Source of the DNA: Pomphorhynchus laevis
Lineage: Eukaryota; Acanthocephala; Palaeacanthocephala; Echinorhynchida; Pomphorhynchidae
NCBI GenBank assembly: GCA_012934845.2
Contig: WNNJ02001010.1
Span: forward strand, 110,242-174,241
Direction: 5' to 3'
Length of the DNA: 64,000 nt
Below the pieces are notes generated by a model. It was not told the origin of the DNA and made no database searches. It saw only the letters and a list, made by a program, of their open reading frames with translations. The position numbers and the translations under genes were made by a program. How positions within the stretch are numbered: the stretch's first letter is position 1; each line of letters opens with the position of its first letter. Positions 10,660 through 22,345 of the stretch are shown here, one piece after another.

Positions 10660-10970
10660 GCATTGTACTTGTATCATTCGAATGAGGGACAACGAAGTCA
10701 TTGTGAATGTTGCCATGACAAACGGATCACCTTGTGCTACTCCTTCCCGGGAGTACATTGAATCTCATCCAAGCACAAGTAGCGCGTACGAAGAATAGAC
10801 GTTATCAAATGCACAAACGAATGACGGACACGTGAAGCGCATATTACGTATAGTCACTCGTCGATTCATGCGACCAAATGCGTTGCTAGCATCTATAAAT
10901 AGAATACCGAACTCGGAGTTGCTATTGAATATTTTGCACAAGGAATGAATCACGTTATTCCATACCACCC
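10660..10970 (-). mobile_element. RT relic of the 'NAFN' type, second copy
   Basis: Minus-strand frame from 10968 reads FGILFIDASNAFGRMNRR (motif A with aspartate), FTCPSFVCAFDNVYSSYALL and, past one stop, YSREGVAQGDPFVMATF (motif B, QGDP). It is the same RT type as 5090-5370 but more complete. No motif C was found. It abuts the 3' end of the Jockey/I-like LINE on its right. Confidence 0.7.
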
Positions 10971-11089
10971 GTTGGGAGGCACAAAGCTAAACAACACTAG
11001 CGACATCTTGCAATTCAGATTTGTATTAACAGGCTTATATCAGAAAAAGAAAACAGAAGACAAAGTCAGTCCGGTCGTTAATGGAATCT

Positions 11090-12342
11090 TCATTGTGTCA
11101 CGGCCTCTGGTCCACAGGGATCTAAGCCCTCCAGCCAATCCAACACGCTGCTCTCCGACTACACCACCCGGGGTCTCTCACTCCCCGAAGAATCCAATCG
11201 AGGATGACTATTCTCGGTAATCGCGATATGTGGAGCTTAAAAAACCTTAGTCTTTACTCTGATGGACATCCTCTTGAAAAGAAGACTAATCCCGAGATAG
11301 CCCAAATACCCCTGAGGGTCACTTGGGTTTTCTCATTTAATGACAGATGCTAAGCCAGGGGTCTAAACCACCCGGGTCTTTTACTCCTTGAAGAATCTAA
11401 TCAAGGCGGACTATGCTCAGTAATCGCGAGATGATGAGCTTGAGAAACCTTAGTCATTGCTCTTGGGGACGTCCTCTCGAAAAGAAGACTAATCCCAAGA
11501 TATTACAAGTACCCCAGAAGCGCACTTGGGTTTTTCCATTCAATGACAGATGCTGAGCCCGTGTCAGGACCCATCTAGCTTTCTTCAGGATACGTTTGAG
11601 TCTATCCAGGTCGGCTTTCGCTGACCAGTTCACCGTAATGGTGAACTCCAAGTATTTTACTCGACTTGTAAATATAAGGAGTGGTTGTGGCTACAAAATG
11701 GACGAGAGTGCAGAGAGTGCTAATCTCTTAAACTTCTTTCTGGTGGCAGGAGCGCATGTAAGATGACCACCTGCGATTTAGAGGAGTTGATAACAAGATT
11801 GAATATAAGTAGCTGGTATTTTAATCTTAAAAAGAAACGGCTGATGTCAAAGACTACATCTTTGCACTTTCGTCCAGAGAACATGGCTGTGTTATCATCA
11901 CTGTATACCGCAAAATGTTGATCGCGTTTAAATTGTTGAAGAGTATAATGGAGGCAGCAAGATACAAGATTGGAAAAAGTTGGGATTCTTGATGCACACC
12001 CGTAATAGGTTAGAACTGATGTGCATTATGGCCGTCTTCATAGAAGAATCGCTCGGTATACAACGATATTTCCACCCTGTTAACGATTCTCGCAGGCAAC
12101 CCAAGGGGCCTGCGAGAAGAGATAACAAAATGAATGGAAATGCGGTCAAATGCCGCAGAGAAGTCAAGAAAAACAGCCACAGCAAGCTGATGACTGTTAT
12201 CTTTACAAAACTGATCCACTTCACCTTTTGCTGAATAAACCGAGCTATCTTTTACGTACCCATGAAAACCTGGTGGTATTGAATTTCGTCTAAGAATCGA
12301 AGTGGGCCGCAGATCTTTAGGACATGAAATCGATTTCTTTTT
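11090..12342 (-). mobile_element. Jockey/I-like LINE, 3' part, cut off by the MULE
   Basis: Minus strand. RT palm piece AVAVFLDFSAAFDRISIHFV (around 12170) is motif A. Further along come the thumb/C-terminal region (FTITVNWSAKADLDRLKRI near 11600) and a GC-richer 3' UTR. The 3' region is partly duplicated: a segment of about 200 bp containing GAAGAATC..AATCGCGA occurs near 11186 and 11389. The 5' part of the same LINE copy continues at 16409, beyond the inserted DNA transposon. Many stops and frameshifts mark it as dead. Confidence 0.8.
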
Positions 12343-12352
12343 GGGTAAAAAC
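12343..12352. repeat. MULE target-site duplication, left
   Basis: GGGTAAAAAC, identical to 16399-16408. The uninterrupted LINE copy at about 21225-21240 shows the same site with related sequence and no insertion. Confidence 0.85.
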
Positions 12353-12479
12353 GGTTTTGTCCCAGTAGATCGAATTCCCAGTAGACCGAAAATTTTTTAC
12401 CAAGCCTCTTATTTTTTAAATAAATACAATTAAAGAAATATTTTTTAAACATTTAATTTAATGGCGTTTTTGAGGCCAT

Positions 12480-13130
12480 ATAGAAGCTCTGTAATGTTTA
12501 AAAGACCCATTTGAAAGCGAATAACCAATCTGTCGATTTTGTTATCTTGGTCAACATATATATTTTTCCTAATTTTGTTTCTCCTCCGTTTAATAGTCTA
12601 GAAATCTCAATATCATTGTCTTGCTGAATCTCCAAAATCTTATTGACAATTTCATATAAATTGGGATTAATTTTGTTAACCGAACGATTTAGTTTTTAAT
12701 TAAACCCTTCAGCCGCATTGTTTGTTCTGCCTCTTAAAATTCCATATTGCGACCAAATTGCTCTGTTGAACCAAGGTCTGGTATTTATTATCCAATTAGA
12801 GAAAACGTAGGAGAAAATTTCTCCCCTGCCTCACAATGTACACCTCTCTCTGTTTGAATGTAATTCCAGCACTCATCGATGTAATCTACGGGTACTAAAG
12901 CTAAGGCAGTCACCAATTCAACTGATTTTCTAAAGTTGACTTCTTCGTTATATTTCACTCTTAAATCCAGTTGTGAAATTGCACTAAGCACCGTTGAAGC
13001 TCTTGTCTGAGCAATGTATCTATAAATGACACTCTTCATTGAATTAAAAGAAGGAAAACGGCAAATAATTCGCGTTTCACCACGATAATCGTTGCTCAAT
13101 TCCCTCCTTGCTTCATTATATGAATCAGTG
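12480..13130 (-). pseudogene. MULE transposase, C-terminal half, broken
   Basis: Minus-strand frame from 13099 reads ISQLDLRVKYNEEVNFRKSV and ALALVPVDYIDECW, a pattern typical of the region downstream of the MULE DDE core (LGL..xYNxDxxFRxxVRMLxALAFVP). A second frame continues with PWFNRAIWSQYGILRGRTNN and ends NDIEISRLLNGGETKLGK..WLFAFKWVF. At least one stop and one frameshift separate the parts. Together with the FLYWCH finger it would make a transposase that cuts and pastes its own ends. Confidence 0.75.
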
Positions 13131-13174
13131 GCATTATAATAAAATGTAAAATTAATTCAAAATTTTTTAAGCAT

Positions 13175-13510
13175 CAAAACTACTAGGCGGGTAGATCAGT
13201 TGCGGGGACATAGCAGAGTCTTGTATAAACTTAGATTTGGCAGATTACCAAAAGTGTATAGACTCTCAAGGAGAGAAATTAACATGTGGAATTCGTTGCC
13301 TGAGGAAGTCGTTGCAGCCCTCAGTTTGAGAACGTTTAAATCACGATGCTACAAATGGATACATGAACAATGCCGCCATTCAACACTACTACTGGAAAAC
13401 CCTAATTAGCTACGTTGACTGACCATTTGCTTTTGTTTTATTTTTTTGGACTCTGCCTGAATAGCCTTTTGGCTTTGGTATGTATTGGAATAATAATATA
13501 ATAAGTGAGT
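13175..13510 (+). mobile_element. CR1-like LINE, 3' end only
   Basis: The frame at 13200-13409 reads RGHSRVLYKLRFGRLPKV, then EINMWNSLPEEVVAALSLRT and FKSRCYKWIHE, the usual C-terminus of CR1-group RTs (compare the end of 49549-52587). It is followed by a short UTR and an AATAATAATAATAAT-like tail. It is a strongly 5'-truncated insertion inside the MULE. Confidence 0.75.
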
Positions 13511-13729
13511 TAATTTATTCATTTATATGTAATAATTTAAATTGTGTATTAAATACAATGAAAATGAAAAATCAAGCACAAACACATAATGATAAAGCAA
13601 AATCAGCAAAATCTTATAAATTTGATTTTATGTAACTTATATTTTAGATCACTTTTAAAAACCAAAACCGGCAGTCCAAAAGGTGATCTCTATCAGTTAT
13701 CCGTAAAACAAAATATGAACGTATATTGT

Positions 13730-13965
13730 TATAAATGAGTAATAAATAACAAATGATGTAGCTGTTCAGGAGGAACAGCTATATTATCAGTTTTCGGCTA
13801 TTATTCCTCGACCCAACATAGTAGCAGGGTCAAATTCGCGCTAATGACGTATTTCCTCTGATGAAATGTAATTATTTAGTGTATCTTATTCTAATGCAAA
13901 GCATATTTTTTATTATCCATAAAATTTTTCGCTTAATGGTTTAACTAAATTTTTAATAATGTTTT
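13730..13965 (-). mobile_element. Penelope-like element, 3' end
   Basis: Minus-strand copy of the PLE end module (core about 13765-13845, with CTACTATG and GGAATAATAGCCGAAAA) followed by the 3' UTR and the degenerate last RT codons (matching around 9870-9915). It is a 5'-truncated insertion within the MULE. Confidence 0.8.
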
Positions 13966-14110
13966 TTGAGAGTGCTTCAGCCTACCTTATTACGTATTTA
14001 CGATGGCGTATCATATTCTTAACCATTTATGGTCAATCGCGGGGTTCCGCAGTGTGATCCGCTCAGCCCTCTTTTATTTGCAATTTTATTAATGGACCTT
14101 CCACAGGAAA

Positions 14111-14540
14111 AATCCACCATTGAGGCGCCTTAAGGTAATTTTTGAATTACCTTAAAATCCAAACAAGTCCAATCACATATGATACTTCTATTCAACTGAA
14201 TTGTTCACGATTTTCTGTCTTTTGACTTTGTGTACCTTCACAAGCCATTCGAATAGTCTGACAGCTTCTTTAGATAATACATCGGCTATTAAATATGATC
14301 ATATCAAACATATATGTTGAAAATGACTATCTGCAACTGTCGCAGATAACTATCATTATCTGCGACAATGATATTGAGATTTCTAGACTTTTAAACGGAG
14401 GAGAAACAAAATTAGGAAAAATATATATGTTGACCAAGATAACAAAATCGACAGATTGGTTATTCGCTTTTAAAGGGGTCTTTTAAAAATTACAGTGCTT
14501 CTATATGGCCTCAAAAATTAAGGCGCCTCAATGGTGGATT
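14111..14540. mobile_element. TIR element carrying a piece of MULE 3' end
   Basis: Perfect 23-bp terminal inverted repeats (14111-14133 beginning AATCCACCATTGAGGCGCC, and 14518-14540). Inside, 14356-14512 (+) reads NDIEISRLLNGGETKLGKIY..WLFAFKGVF, the same C-terminus as the MULE transposase at 12480-12600 but on the other strand. A perfect 12-bp hairpin (TGTCGCAGATAA, 14338-14367) and a second small hairpin beside the left end (14131-14154) are also present. No target duplication is clear. It looks like a non-autonomous element that captured, or derives from, a MULE 3' end. Confidence 0.7.
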
Positions 14541-15655
14541 ATTTTAAAAAAATTTAATTTTTAAAATTAAAACTACAATTACACACGTAGATTTGAACCA
14601 CGCTAAAATACATTTATTGCCTAATACATAAATGATTTCAATAAATTAAATCTCTTAATTTACAGTGCAGCTAAATTTGAACAATAAAATAGTTGTAAAT
14701 AGTTGATAATCATCCATTATGGATAAATAATTATTGGATGTTGATCAAAAGAAATGGGAAAATTTTATTTGATATTTTCCCAACCTCTGTTAGCACCTTC
14801 AGAAAATTAATATAATAGTTATTAACTTATTGTTCTACAAATAATATTATTTAAATAAAAAGTAATAAATACTAAACGCATAATCTTCTTCCATTTTGAA
14901 TATATAGTTATTACAGGAACAAAGAAGCAGAAATTATCCTTTATTTGATTAATTTATTAAATCAATTTTTAATCAATTTTATTAATTAATTTATTTTTTT
15001 TATATTTCACTATATTGCTAGTATCATCAGAAACAAAGCGAGTAAATTGTACGTTTGTTACTGATGCAAACAACAACTAGTGAAATCTAAAAATTAATGC
15101 TTATTTATCCTGCTCCAAAATTCTAAGCAACAATTCATTCAGAAGAATTCGCATACTTATCTTATAACATTAAATAGGTCACTAGTAAACGTTCTCTTTA
15201 GTACAATAAAATTAAAAGTTATATTTACTTTTTACTTTTATCAAATTAAAAGTTCTCTTTAGTACATCTTATTCACTTTTTAAAAATTTATCATTTGATA
15301 TTATGAAATTATATCATAAAATTTTATATCGTAAAATTTTAATTTAAATTACTGTTTTGGAATTCTACAAAAATATTAGATTTTTAAAATCAGTTTATTT
15401 TAATTGATTTAATTTGAAAATCAATAAACTTGTCATTCACAACATTAGAACCGAGAATAGTATTTGAAATATATAGGATTTTATACAATTTATAATGAGT
15501 TTATAAATGGGAAATCATTTGAAAATATATTAAATTTAAAAACATATTACAAATTTGTATATTTCCTCAAATTTTCTGCTCACATTTTTAATAAGAAAGC
15601 AATATTTAATTTTTCGAATTGTCTAATGGCAACTAATCATTTGATATCTCAATAA
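14541..15655. other. Gene-free AT-rich interior of the MULE
   Basis: No supportable gene. Around 15000-15095 a pair of ends like the 7888-8033 MITE is recognisable (TTATATTTCACTA; CTAGTGAAATCTAAAA). The open frame at 15464-15655 is low-complexity and resembles nothing I know. Confidence 0.45.
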
Positions 15656-15817
15656 TTGATAATAAAATGTAAAATTAATTCAAAATTTTTTAAGCATCAA
15701 AATTTTCTGAATAGCTATACCAAGGTATTTTTACCTGGGTTACATATGTCGAGTACAGTTTCGTTTTATGCATCGGAAGTAAAACCAATTAAATATCTTT
15801 AATTGATTAAATAAATT

Positions 15818-16018
15818 AATTAATTTCATAATTAATGTTTAAGAACATTTTATTTTATATATTTAATATCTAAATAAATATTAAAATAATAAATAGTAAT
15901 TAATATAAATTAAATTATAAAAATAAAAGTTATCTTATTCGCAATTCTGTAATTAATTTCATAATTAATGTTTAAGAACATTTTATTTTATATATTTAAT
16001 ATCTAGATAAATATTAAA
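15818..16018. repeat. 68-bp direct duplication
   Basis: The segment beginning TTTCATAATTAATGTTTAAG at about 15818 recurs at about 15951 almost unchanged, with other AT-rich sequence between. Non-coding, inside the MULE. Confidence 0.7.
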
Positions 16019-16025
16019 TTAATAT

Positions 16026-16265
16026 TTAATATTTATTCATTTTAATTATCGACTTCAATTGCAATTTATAGATGATTTCATAATCATGAGTATGATTATG
16101 CAATCCAACATCTATAATTAATTGGTGCTGACCTTTATAATTCCAAACCTTTATATTCATTCCACAAGCTTTGTGTGAACATGTGTAGTAAATATTTCCT
16201 CCACCTAGATTTTTATTCATATGGAATATATAACCATTTACTGTTGGCATATAACTTCCTTTCAT
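16026..16265 (-). CDS. FLYWCH-type zinc finger of the MULE transposase
   Basis: An 79-residue minus-strand frame: NGYIFHMNKNLGGGNIYYTC, then SHKACGMNIKVW and LHNHTHD. The order G-Y-x-F ... YYxC ... C ... HNHxxD is the FLYWCH zinc finger (C2H2-type, DNA-binding) that forms the N-terminus of many animal MULE transposases. The frame continues only into AT-rich sequence, so the protein is truncated before the catalytic domain. Confidence 0.75.
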   Translation of the reverse strand: MKGSYMPTVNGYIFHMNKNLGGGNIYYTCSHKACGMNIKVWNYKGQHQLIIDVGLHNHTHDYEIIYKLQLKSIIKMNKY

Positions 16266-16315
16266 TCCTTGAACCTAAAAAATTTCTGTCATTATTAAGT
16301 GGTAAAAAAAATTTT

Positions 16316-16389
16316 CGGTCTACTAGGAATTCGGTCTACTGGGAATTCGGTCTACTGGGAATTGGGTCTACTGGGAATTCGGTCTACTG
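16316..16389. repeat. 16-bp tandem repeat at the MULE end
   Basis: About five tandem copies of GGTCTACTGGGAATTC, one variant in phase (GGGTCTAC). The opposite element end (12361-12393) has only two copies, inverted. It makes up most of the terminal repeat. Confidence 0.85.
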
Positions 16390-16398
16390 AGAGGCCAC

Positions 16399-16408
16399 GG
16401 GTAAAAAC
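16399..16408. repeat. MULE target-site duplication, right
   Basis: GGGTAAAAAC, identical to 12343-12352. Confidence 0.85.
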
Positions 16409-18865
16409 ACACGTCGGCTAATATTTATGCCAGCAATATCGAACGGGAAGGCTAATATCATTGTGATGGCGACCTCCTTTCTCTGACTGTCTGTCAAAAG
16501 CTGACAGACCCGAGTGGAGAGTGGCGCGTGGGTTCTGGAGGTGCCTGAAAGTGACCACAAGGAGTTTAGGTTATCTGTGACAAATATATCCCTACTCCTA
16601 AAGTCATACCAAGGCGGGATTGGTTGGGGTGATTGAGTGGCTCCATTATTATGTAAGGATAGTGACTCCTCTAAAACTTTGTCAATGTTTATGTTATCAA
16701 TTTATATTAAGACTCTATTCTTCCAGCTTTCAAACTTCTCCTTAAATATTTTCCAGAACGAAGTCTGAGAAGGGTTAAGGTGTGCAATGCTCGCCCTATC
16801 TCTGCTCAGTTGGAACCTATATCTAGAGCTCCAGTATTCATTCGAGAGGGCCTGTCGGGCGAAAACAGAGAGATTGGAAAGGTGTAGCATTTTAGCGAGG
16901 ACGTTGAGTTTTGAAACCTCCTTCTAAGCAACGTATCTTCATCTATCTGTCAGCGAATAAGTTCATAAGAGGTGGTCTGATCTTAGCGCGACTGCTTAGT
17001 ACAGATAGGTTTCAACAAACACTTCTTATGAAGCAGTAATATGTAGAGGAGAAGATTATTGTTGAGCAATTAGAGGTGGGGAAAGGGGGTTTGTGAATAA
17101 GATAGTTGTTCCTGGTTTTGCGGTTTGCTGCATTAATCCAAGGACCAGTTCTGTCGTTGAAGTCACCAAGTAACATATTATAACCGTTACCCAATATACG
17201 ATCCAGGAGGTCACAGTTCTTGTGAATTTCTCCTGACCGGATATAGATATTGGCTATTCTGATGCGTTTACCGTTTTTATATAGTGATATAGATAAACAA
17301 GACAGGGCTGGACAAGAACATTTTAGCAAGAGGGACGATCTCTAAGATCATTTAACTAAGGTTAGAAGACCTTGAGATGAAGAGGAGTGAAGGGGTTATG
17401 TACGGAGTAAAGTGGGTTTAGATGTGCTTAGGGATAAATCGAGAAATGTACAGGAGAAGACGGATAGACCGCGTCTTCTGAAAGGCTATAACATCTGCAT
17501 CTCTATCAGTTAAAAGACTAAGGGCAGAAGCACCTCTTGAATTCCACTAAAGGATGTTCAGTGAAAATGACTCATGATTACTTTTCTTTGTGTTAATTTA
17601 GCTGGAGTGTGATGTCTCCTCCTAGTCCGATCCGGATATGAGAAGGTACCCTTCCGACACCAAGTCGGACAAGTTAGAGACACTTCCCACGGGCGTTATC
17701 TTCATTTACCGTCGTGACCCAGTTGCCAATCTCTAGAGGTTTCCATTCTGCTTGGTAATTGTAATAGGAGGCACTGTCTTGGAAGAAGACAGGATTGGTT
17801 TCTTGGAAGAGGATGTGAATCTCCTCTTAGAATTCATACTTGAAGAATTTAATTTTCTCTCTTTGACGATTTAGCAACAGGAAGAGAGATTACGGAAGGC
17901 TTAGAGGGTGTATTCGCCAAACTGGCAATCAGTAATTCAATCGATCGAGTTGTTTCTTGTTGAAGTGTTCTAAATAAGTTGAAAATTTCGTCCATATTAG
18001 GTCCAGATAAGTTACACCGAATTTGCCGTTACAGAGGGATATTAGATATTATTCTTTACTGTATGTCTTCTCACATAGTCCTTGAATGCTGAACATCTTC
18101 TTGACCACGCAGGATGTTCAAGTTAGCGATTTGTGCATTTTGGGGCTAGTTTGCATTGTGTTTGATGGACGAATTCATCAGATCCACACACTTCGCATTT
18201 CTTCATCCTGCCACAGGTTGAGTTCCAGTGTCCCCACATGTGACACTTGTTACAATGTTGAAATGTTAGATTGTCCGTACTTGCAATTGTAAAGTTTATA
18301 TTGCAACCCATAAAGGATTGAATGCTGCATTAGACAGGATATAAGCATTGTCCTCTTCGATATTTGCTTCGATATTTGCGATATTTGTCCTCTTTGATTT
18401 TTGTTTTAAATAAATCCAATGTTTTGAAGGGAATAACGCTTTTGAAGCTCTGCGATATCTTCTTTTTCTATGTCGAGGATATTATTAGTAATGTTTACTG
18501 ACCACATAATAAGCTTTGATACTAGAGTTTTTTATGTGAACAATTTTCATTGAAGAACTCAGCAAAAGAGGTGGCTAAGTCTGAGGATACGAAGGATATC
18601 ATGTAGTAGTTATTCATCACCTTTGCAGAGTTGATCATAACTCGATTAGGTTGTGTATTCATAAATTTTCTCAGAAATTCGTTGAAATTTTTTTTTGCAT
18701 TGGAATTGTGGGGGTAATGTTAACCACATTAACAAGTTTCTTAATCGAAGGAAGCTCCTCCATTTCATAATTTAGAGCAGTTAAATTACCAACCTTAATT
18801 TCTTCGTCGATAAAAAGGACAAAACAAATCGTCTTCTATACAATGACATTATTTCATACCATAGC
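16409..18865 (-). mobile_element. Jockey/I-like LINE, 5' part (ORF1, endonuclease, start of RT)
   Basis: Minus strand, 5' end near 18865. The ORF1 region carries zinc knuckles at 18311-18123 (FQHCNKCHMWGHWNSTCG, then KKCEVCG). An AP-endonuclease piece at 17329-17012 reads KRIRIANIYI and NMLLGDFNDRTGPWINAANR (GDFN motif), and an RT N-terminal region follows. Many stops and frameshifts. It continues at 12342 across the MULE: the junction reads through correctly against the plus copy at 21225 when one target copy is dropped. Confidence 0.8.
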
Positions 18866-18870
18866 GTTGC

Positions 18871-21800
18871 GTGTTTTTGATTCTACTTCATACCAACAGA
18901 ATGACAATTAACATCGGTACATCAAAGAATTCAGTAAGTATCAAATTTACAAGTAATTCAAAGGATGAGGTAAGTGAGTTTGTTTCATCTTTTGATTATA
19001 AAACGGAGGGAAACTCCCCCGACACCCAAACTATCAAATCTAGTATGCATCAAGTTGTTAGTGCCTATCAAAAGAAACAACTTATTCAATGTACTTTTTC
19101 GCAACTTTGTAGAACAATTTAAAAAATTATTGTTTCACACTATCAAATACTATGAAACGGTATTAAAAATGTCATTCTAAACAGCAGATCTCGCAAACGC
19201 GTACATAGATTTCTTCAAGAGTAGATATGCGGATCTGGGTGACTTATCCTTCAAGCCGATCTAGGCTACGGTTAGAGTAACAAACATTCAAACCTTCTTG
19301 TCGGAGGTTGATATCTTATCACTGGAAAATGATTACAATATCAAAAATGTGCGATTTATAAATGGAAAGAAAGGCCTAACTATACCAGTGGTTTTTTTGT
19401 CAGCCTCTAATTGACGAATCAATTCGTCTATCTAATTCAATGTTCAACCTCTTTATGTGATACAATTTGAAATTACTATGATCGACTCCGACTCGCTAAC
19501 ATACCCCACTGCAACAATTGTCATCAGCGAGGGCACTGGGCAACAGTCTGCAACCTTCCACGTAATGCGGGGTATGCGGCTTCTCAGATAATTACACAGG
19601 CAAATGCGAGCAAAAACCAGTATGCACAAATTGTAACGGAGACCATCCTGCGTGGTCTCGGAAATGCAAGGCTTTCAAGGTATATCAGAATAGACATAAG
19701 TTGAATGATGTGAAGCCAAAAAGTTTCGCTGAAGCTTGCGTGTCGGCCGGTAAGAATGATAATAACAGGGTGTCTGACGTTGAAATATTGAAATACATTG
19801 ATGGAAAACACCAAGCCTCGTTTGCCCACATGGAAAACCTGGTAAAGAAGTTGGTCAATAATCTGGTCGAATCACTAAATTAAACTTCTCCAGGGATTAC
19901 AAACACTAAAAAGAAACCGTCACCCACTTTACTTCGTACATAACCCCTCCACACTCCTCTTCTTCTAAAGGTCTTCTAACCTTAGTTAAATGCTCCTTAA
20001 GGTCCTCCCTCTTATTAAACTACTCGTGTCCAGCCCTTTCTTGTTTAATTATATCACTAGTTAAAAACGGTAAACACATCAGTATAGCCAATGTCTACAT
20101 CCGGCCGGTGAGATTCACAAGAACCGTGACCTCCTGGACCGAATTTTCGGTAGCGGCTATGACATGTTACTCGGTGACTTCAATGACATGACTGGTCGTT
20201 GGATTAATGCAGCACTCCTCAGAGCCAGGAACGACTATCTTATAAACAAACCATCAACACCCACCTTTCGTAGCCCTGCAACAAATTCAATCCGCGACAT
20301 ATTATTGCTACATAGGATGTGGTTTTTAAAGCCCATCTGCACTGAGCAGTCGCGCCAACATCAGACCACCTATCATGACCTTATTCGCTGGCGAATAGAT
20401 GAAGATAAGTTGCTTAGAAGGAGGTTTTACTTTGATCCCATCAGATTGGCCTTCTTTCAGGCAGCTTTACAACTCTTCCCTAGAATTGGTAATGAGAGTT
20501 TGACCGAATTTAATTCCTACCTATCATCGCAAGCTACCGCGTTGCTTTCGACTACCTATAACGGTCGCATATGCAATCCCACTCCAACAAAACTCAAGGT
20601 CTTAGCAAAAATTCTACACCTTCCCAATCTCTCTGCTTCCTTCCGGTAGGTTCAGCTTAGTATAGACAGGACGAGTATTGCTTGTTTTAATTCCTCTCAG
20701 GTTTCCTTCTGGAAGATATTCAAGAAGAAGTTTTCTGTTCGCGGGAAACGGCATCGGGTTGTATTGGTAGTGTAGGCCTTGATAGAGTTTTGGAGGAGTC
20801 ACTAGCCTTACATTATTATGGAATATAGACAGGACGAGTATTGCTTGTCTAAATCCCTCTCAGGTTTCATTCTGGAAATTATTCAAGAAGTTTTCTGTTG
20901 GGGGAAACGGCATCGGGTTGTATTGGTAGCGTAGGCCTTGATATAGTTTTGGAGGAGTCACTAGCCCTACATAATGATGGAGCCACGCTTTCTCCGCAAC
21001 TAATATCGCCTTTGGGGACTTAAGAAGCAGGGACTTATCTGTTACTGATATCCTTAACTACTGGGGAATACTCCCAGGTACCTCCAAATCCGTCGCTCTC
21101 CTCTGTTCTTAAGTTTGCCAGCTTTTGACAGTCAATCAAAGAAGAGAAGTGGTTGTCACAATGCTTTAAGCGTCATCATCCATTGTAGCTGGCATCAATT
21201 GTAGCCGTCGTATATTTTTACCAAAGAAAAAATCGGTTTCATGTTTCAAAGACCTGCGGTCCATTTTGATTCAAAATTTTCTCATATCCATCTACGAAAA
21301 AGCGCTTGCGAGTAGAATTTGCCACTATTTAAGTAGGAGTAACTTAATTCCACCGAGTGTTCATGGGTTTTTCAAAGGGCGCTAAGTCCATTCAGCAATT
21401 TGTGAAGAGATTCAGTTTTGTCAGGATAACAGTCATCAGTTGCTATGGCTGGTTTTATTACTTTTCTGCTGCATTTGACCGCATCTCCATTCCCTTCGTT
21501 ATCTCCTCACTAATGTCCCTCGGGCTGCCTGCGAGAATTATTAACAGGGTGGAGATATTGCTGTACAGTAAACGGTTCTAATATGATGACGACCCTGATG
21601 CACCCCAATTCTACCCTATTACATGTGTGTTTCAAGGTTTCCCACTTTATCCTATCTTATATCTTAGGATCTCCATTGTTCTTTTCTAGCTTTCAAACGC
21701 GATTAACATATTTTGGTGTATATTTTATGATAACACATATCTGTTTTCTGGACGCAGGTGCAAAAATGTAGTCTCGGACATCAACCGATTCTTTTTAAGG

Positions 21801-22345
21801 TTTTAAAATCAGTTATCCCCATCCAATCTTATTCTAAACTCTGAAAAATTGCTGGTGGTAGTCTTTCATAGCGCCCCTGCAACAAAAAAAAACATAAGAG
21901 ACTAGCACTCTTTGCACTCTCTTCCATTTTGCAGCCTCAACTACTCCCTATATTCACGATTCGAGTAAAATATTTGGAGTTCACCGTTACGGTGAACTGG
22001 TCAGCAAAGGTGACCTGGATAGACTTAAATGTATCCTTAAGAGAGCTATGTGGGCTCTACAACGGACCCAGCATCTGTCATTGAATAGGAAAACCAGAGT
22101 GCGCCTTTGGGGTACTTGGACTATCACGAGATTAGTCCAAATCTCTAGAGGACGTCCCCCAGAGCAAAGACGAAGATTTTTCAAGCTCCTCATCTTGCAA
22201 TTACCGGCCATAGTCCGCCTCGACTGGACTCTTAGGCGGGTTAGATACCCCGAATGGTTCAGTCAGAAGGCGACGCTCTGGTGCGGCGAGGGTTTAGATC
22301 CCTATGGATCTGAGGCCGTCAAGGTGCATAAGAAGACATAAGTAT
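18871..22345 (+). mobile_element. Jockey/I-like LINE, second copy, near full length, dead
   Basis: Plus strand. ORF1 region from about 18871, with three zinc knuckles at 19513-19670 in one frame (CNNCHQRGHWATVC; CGFSDNYTGKC; CTNCNGDHPAWSRKC). Endonuclease at 20164-20649 (LLGDFNDMTGRWINAA). RT motif A region at 21440-21560 (FSAAFDRISIPFVISS), C-terminal part near 22000 and a 3' UTR containing GATCCCTATGGATC near 22300. A 163-bp unit is tandemly duplicated at 20661-20985. Zinc-knuckle ORF1 followed by AP-endonuclease and RT is the I/Jockey/R1 group layout; I cannot fix the clade. Confidence 0.8.

Larger units (their letters stand above)
12353..16398 (-). mobile_element. Mutator-like (MULE) DNA transposon with nested insertions
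   Basis: A 4046-bp insertion bounded by a perfect 10-bp target duplication. Both ends carry inverted blocks of a CAGTAGACCGAATTCC motif (12362-12393, and tandemly at 16316-16389 on the other strand), followed inward by GAAAATTTTTTACC. It encodes a FLYWCH zinc finger (16265-16026, -) and the C-terminal half of a MULE-type transposase (13130-12480, -). The catalytic DDE core was not found. Inside lie a LINE tail (13175-13510), a PLE end (13730-13965) and a small TIR element (14111-14540). A segment of about 45 bp ending AAGCATCAAA occurs at both 13133 and 15656, bracketing these insertions. Confidence 0.8.

Noticed and set aside
13133-15703. The repeated segment of about 45 bp at 13133 and 15656 as a target-site duplication
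   Set aside because: It would be too long for the elements inside, which are of several types; a local duplication or rearrangement is as likely.
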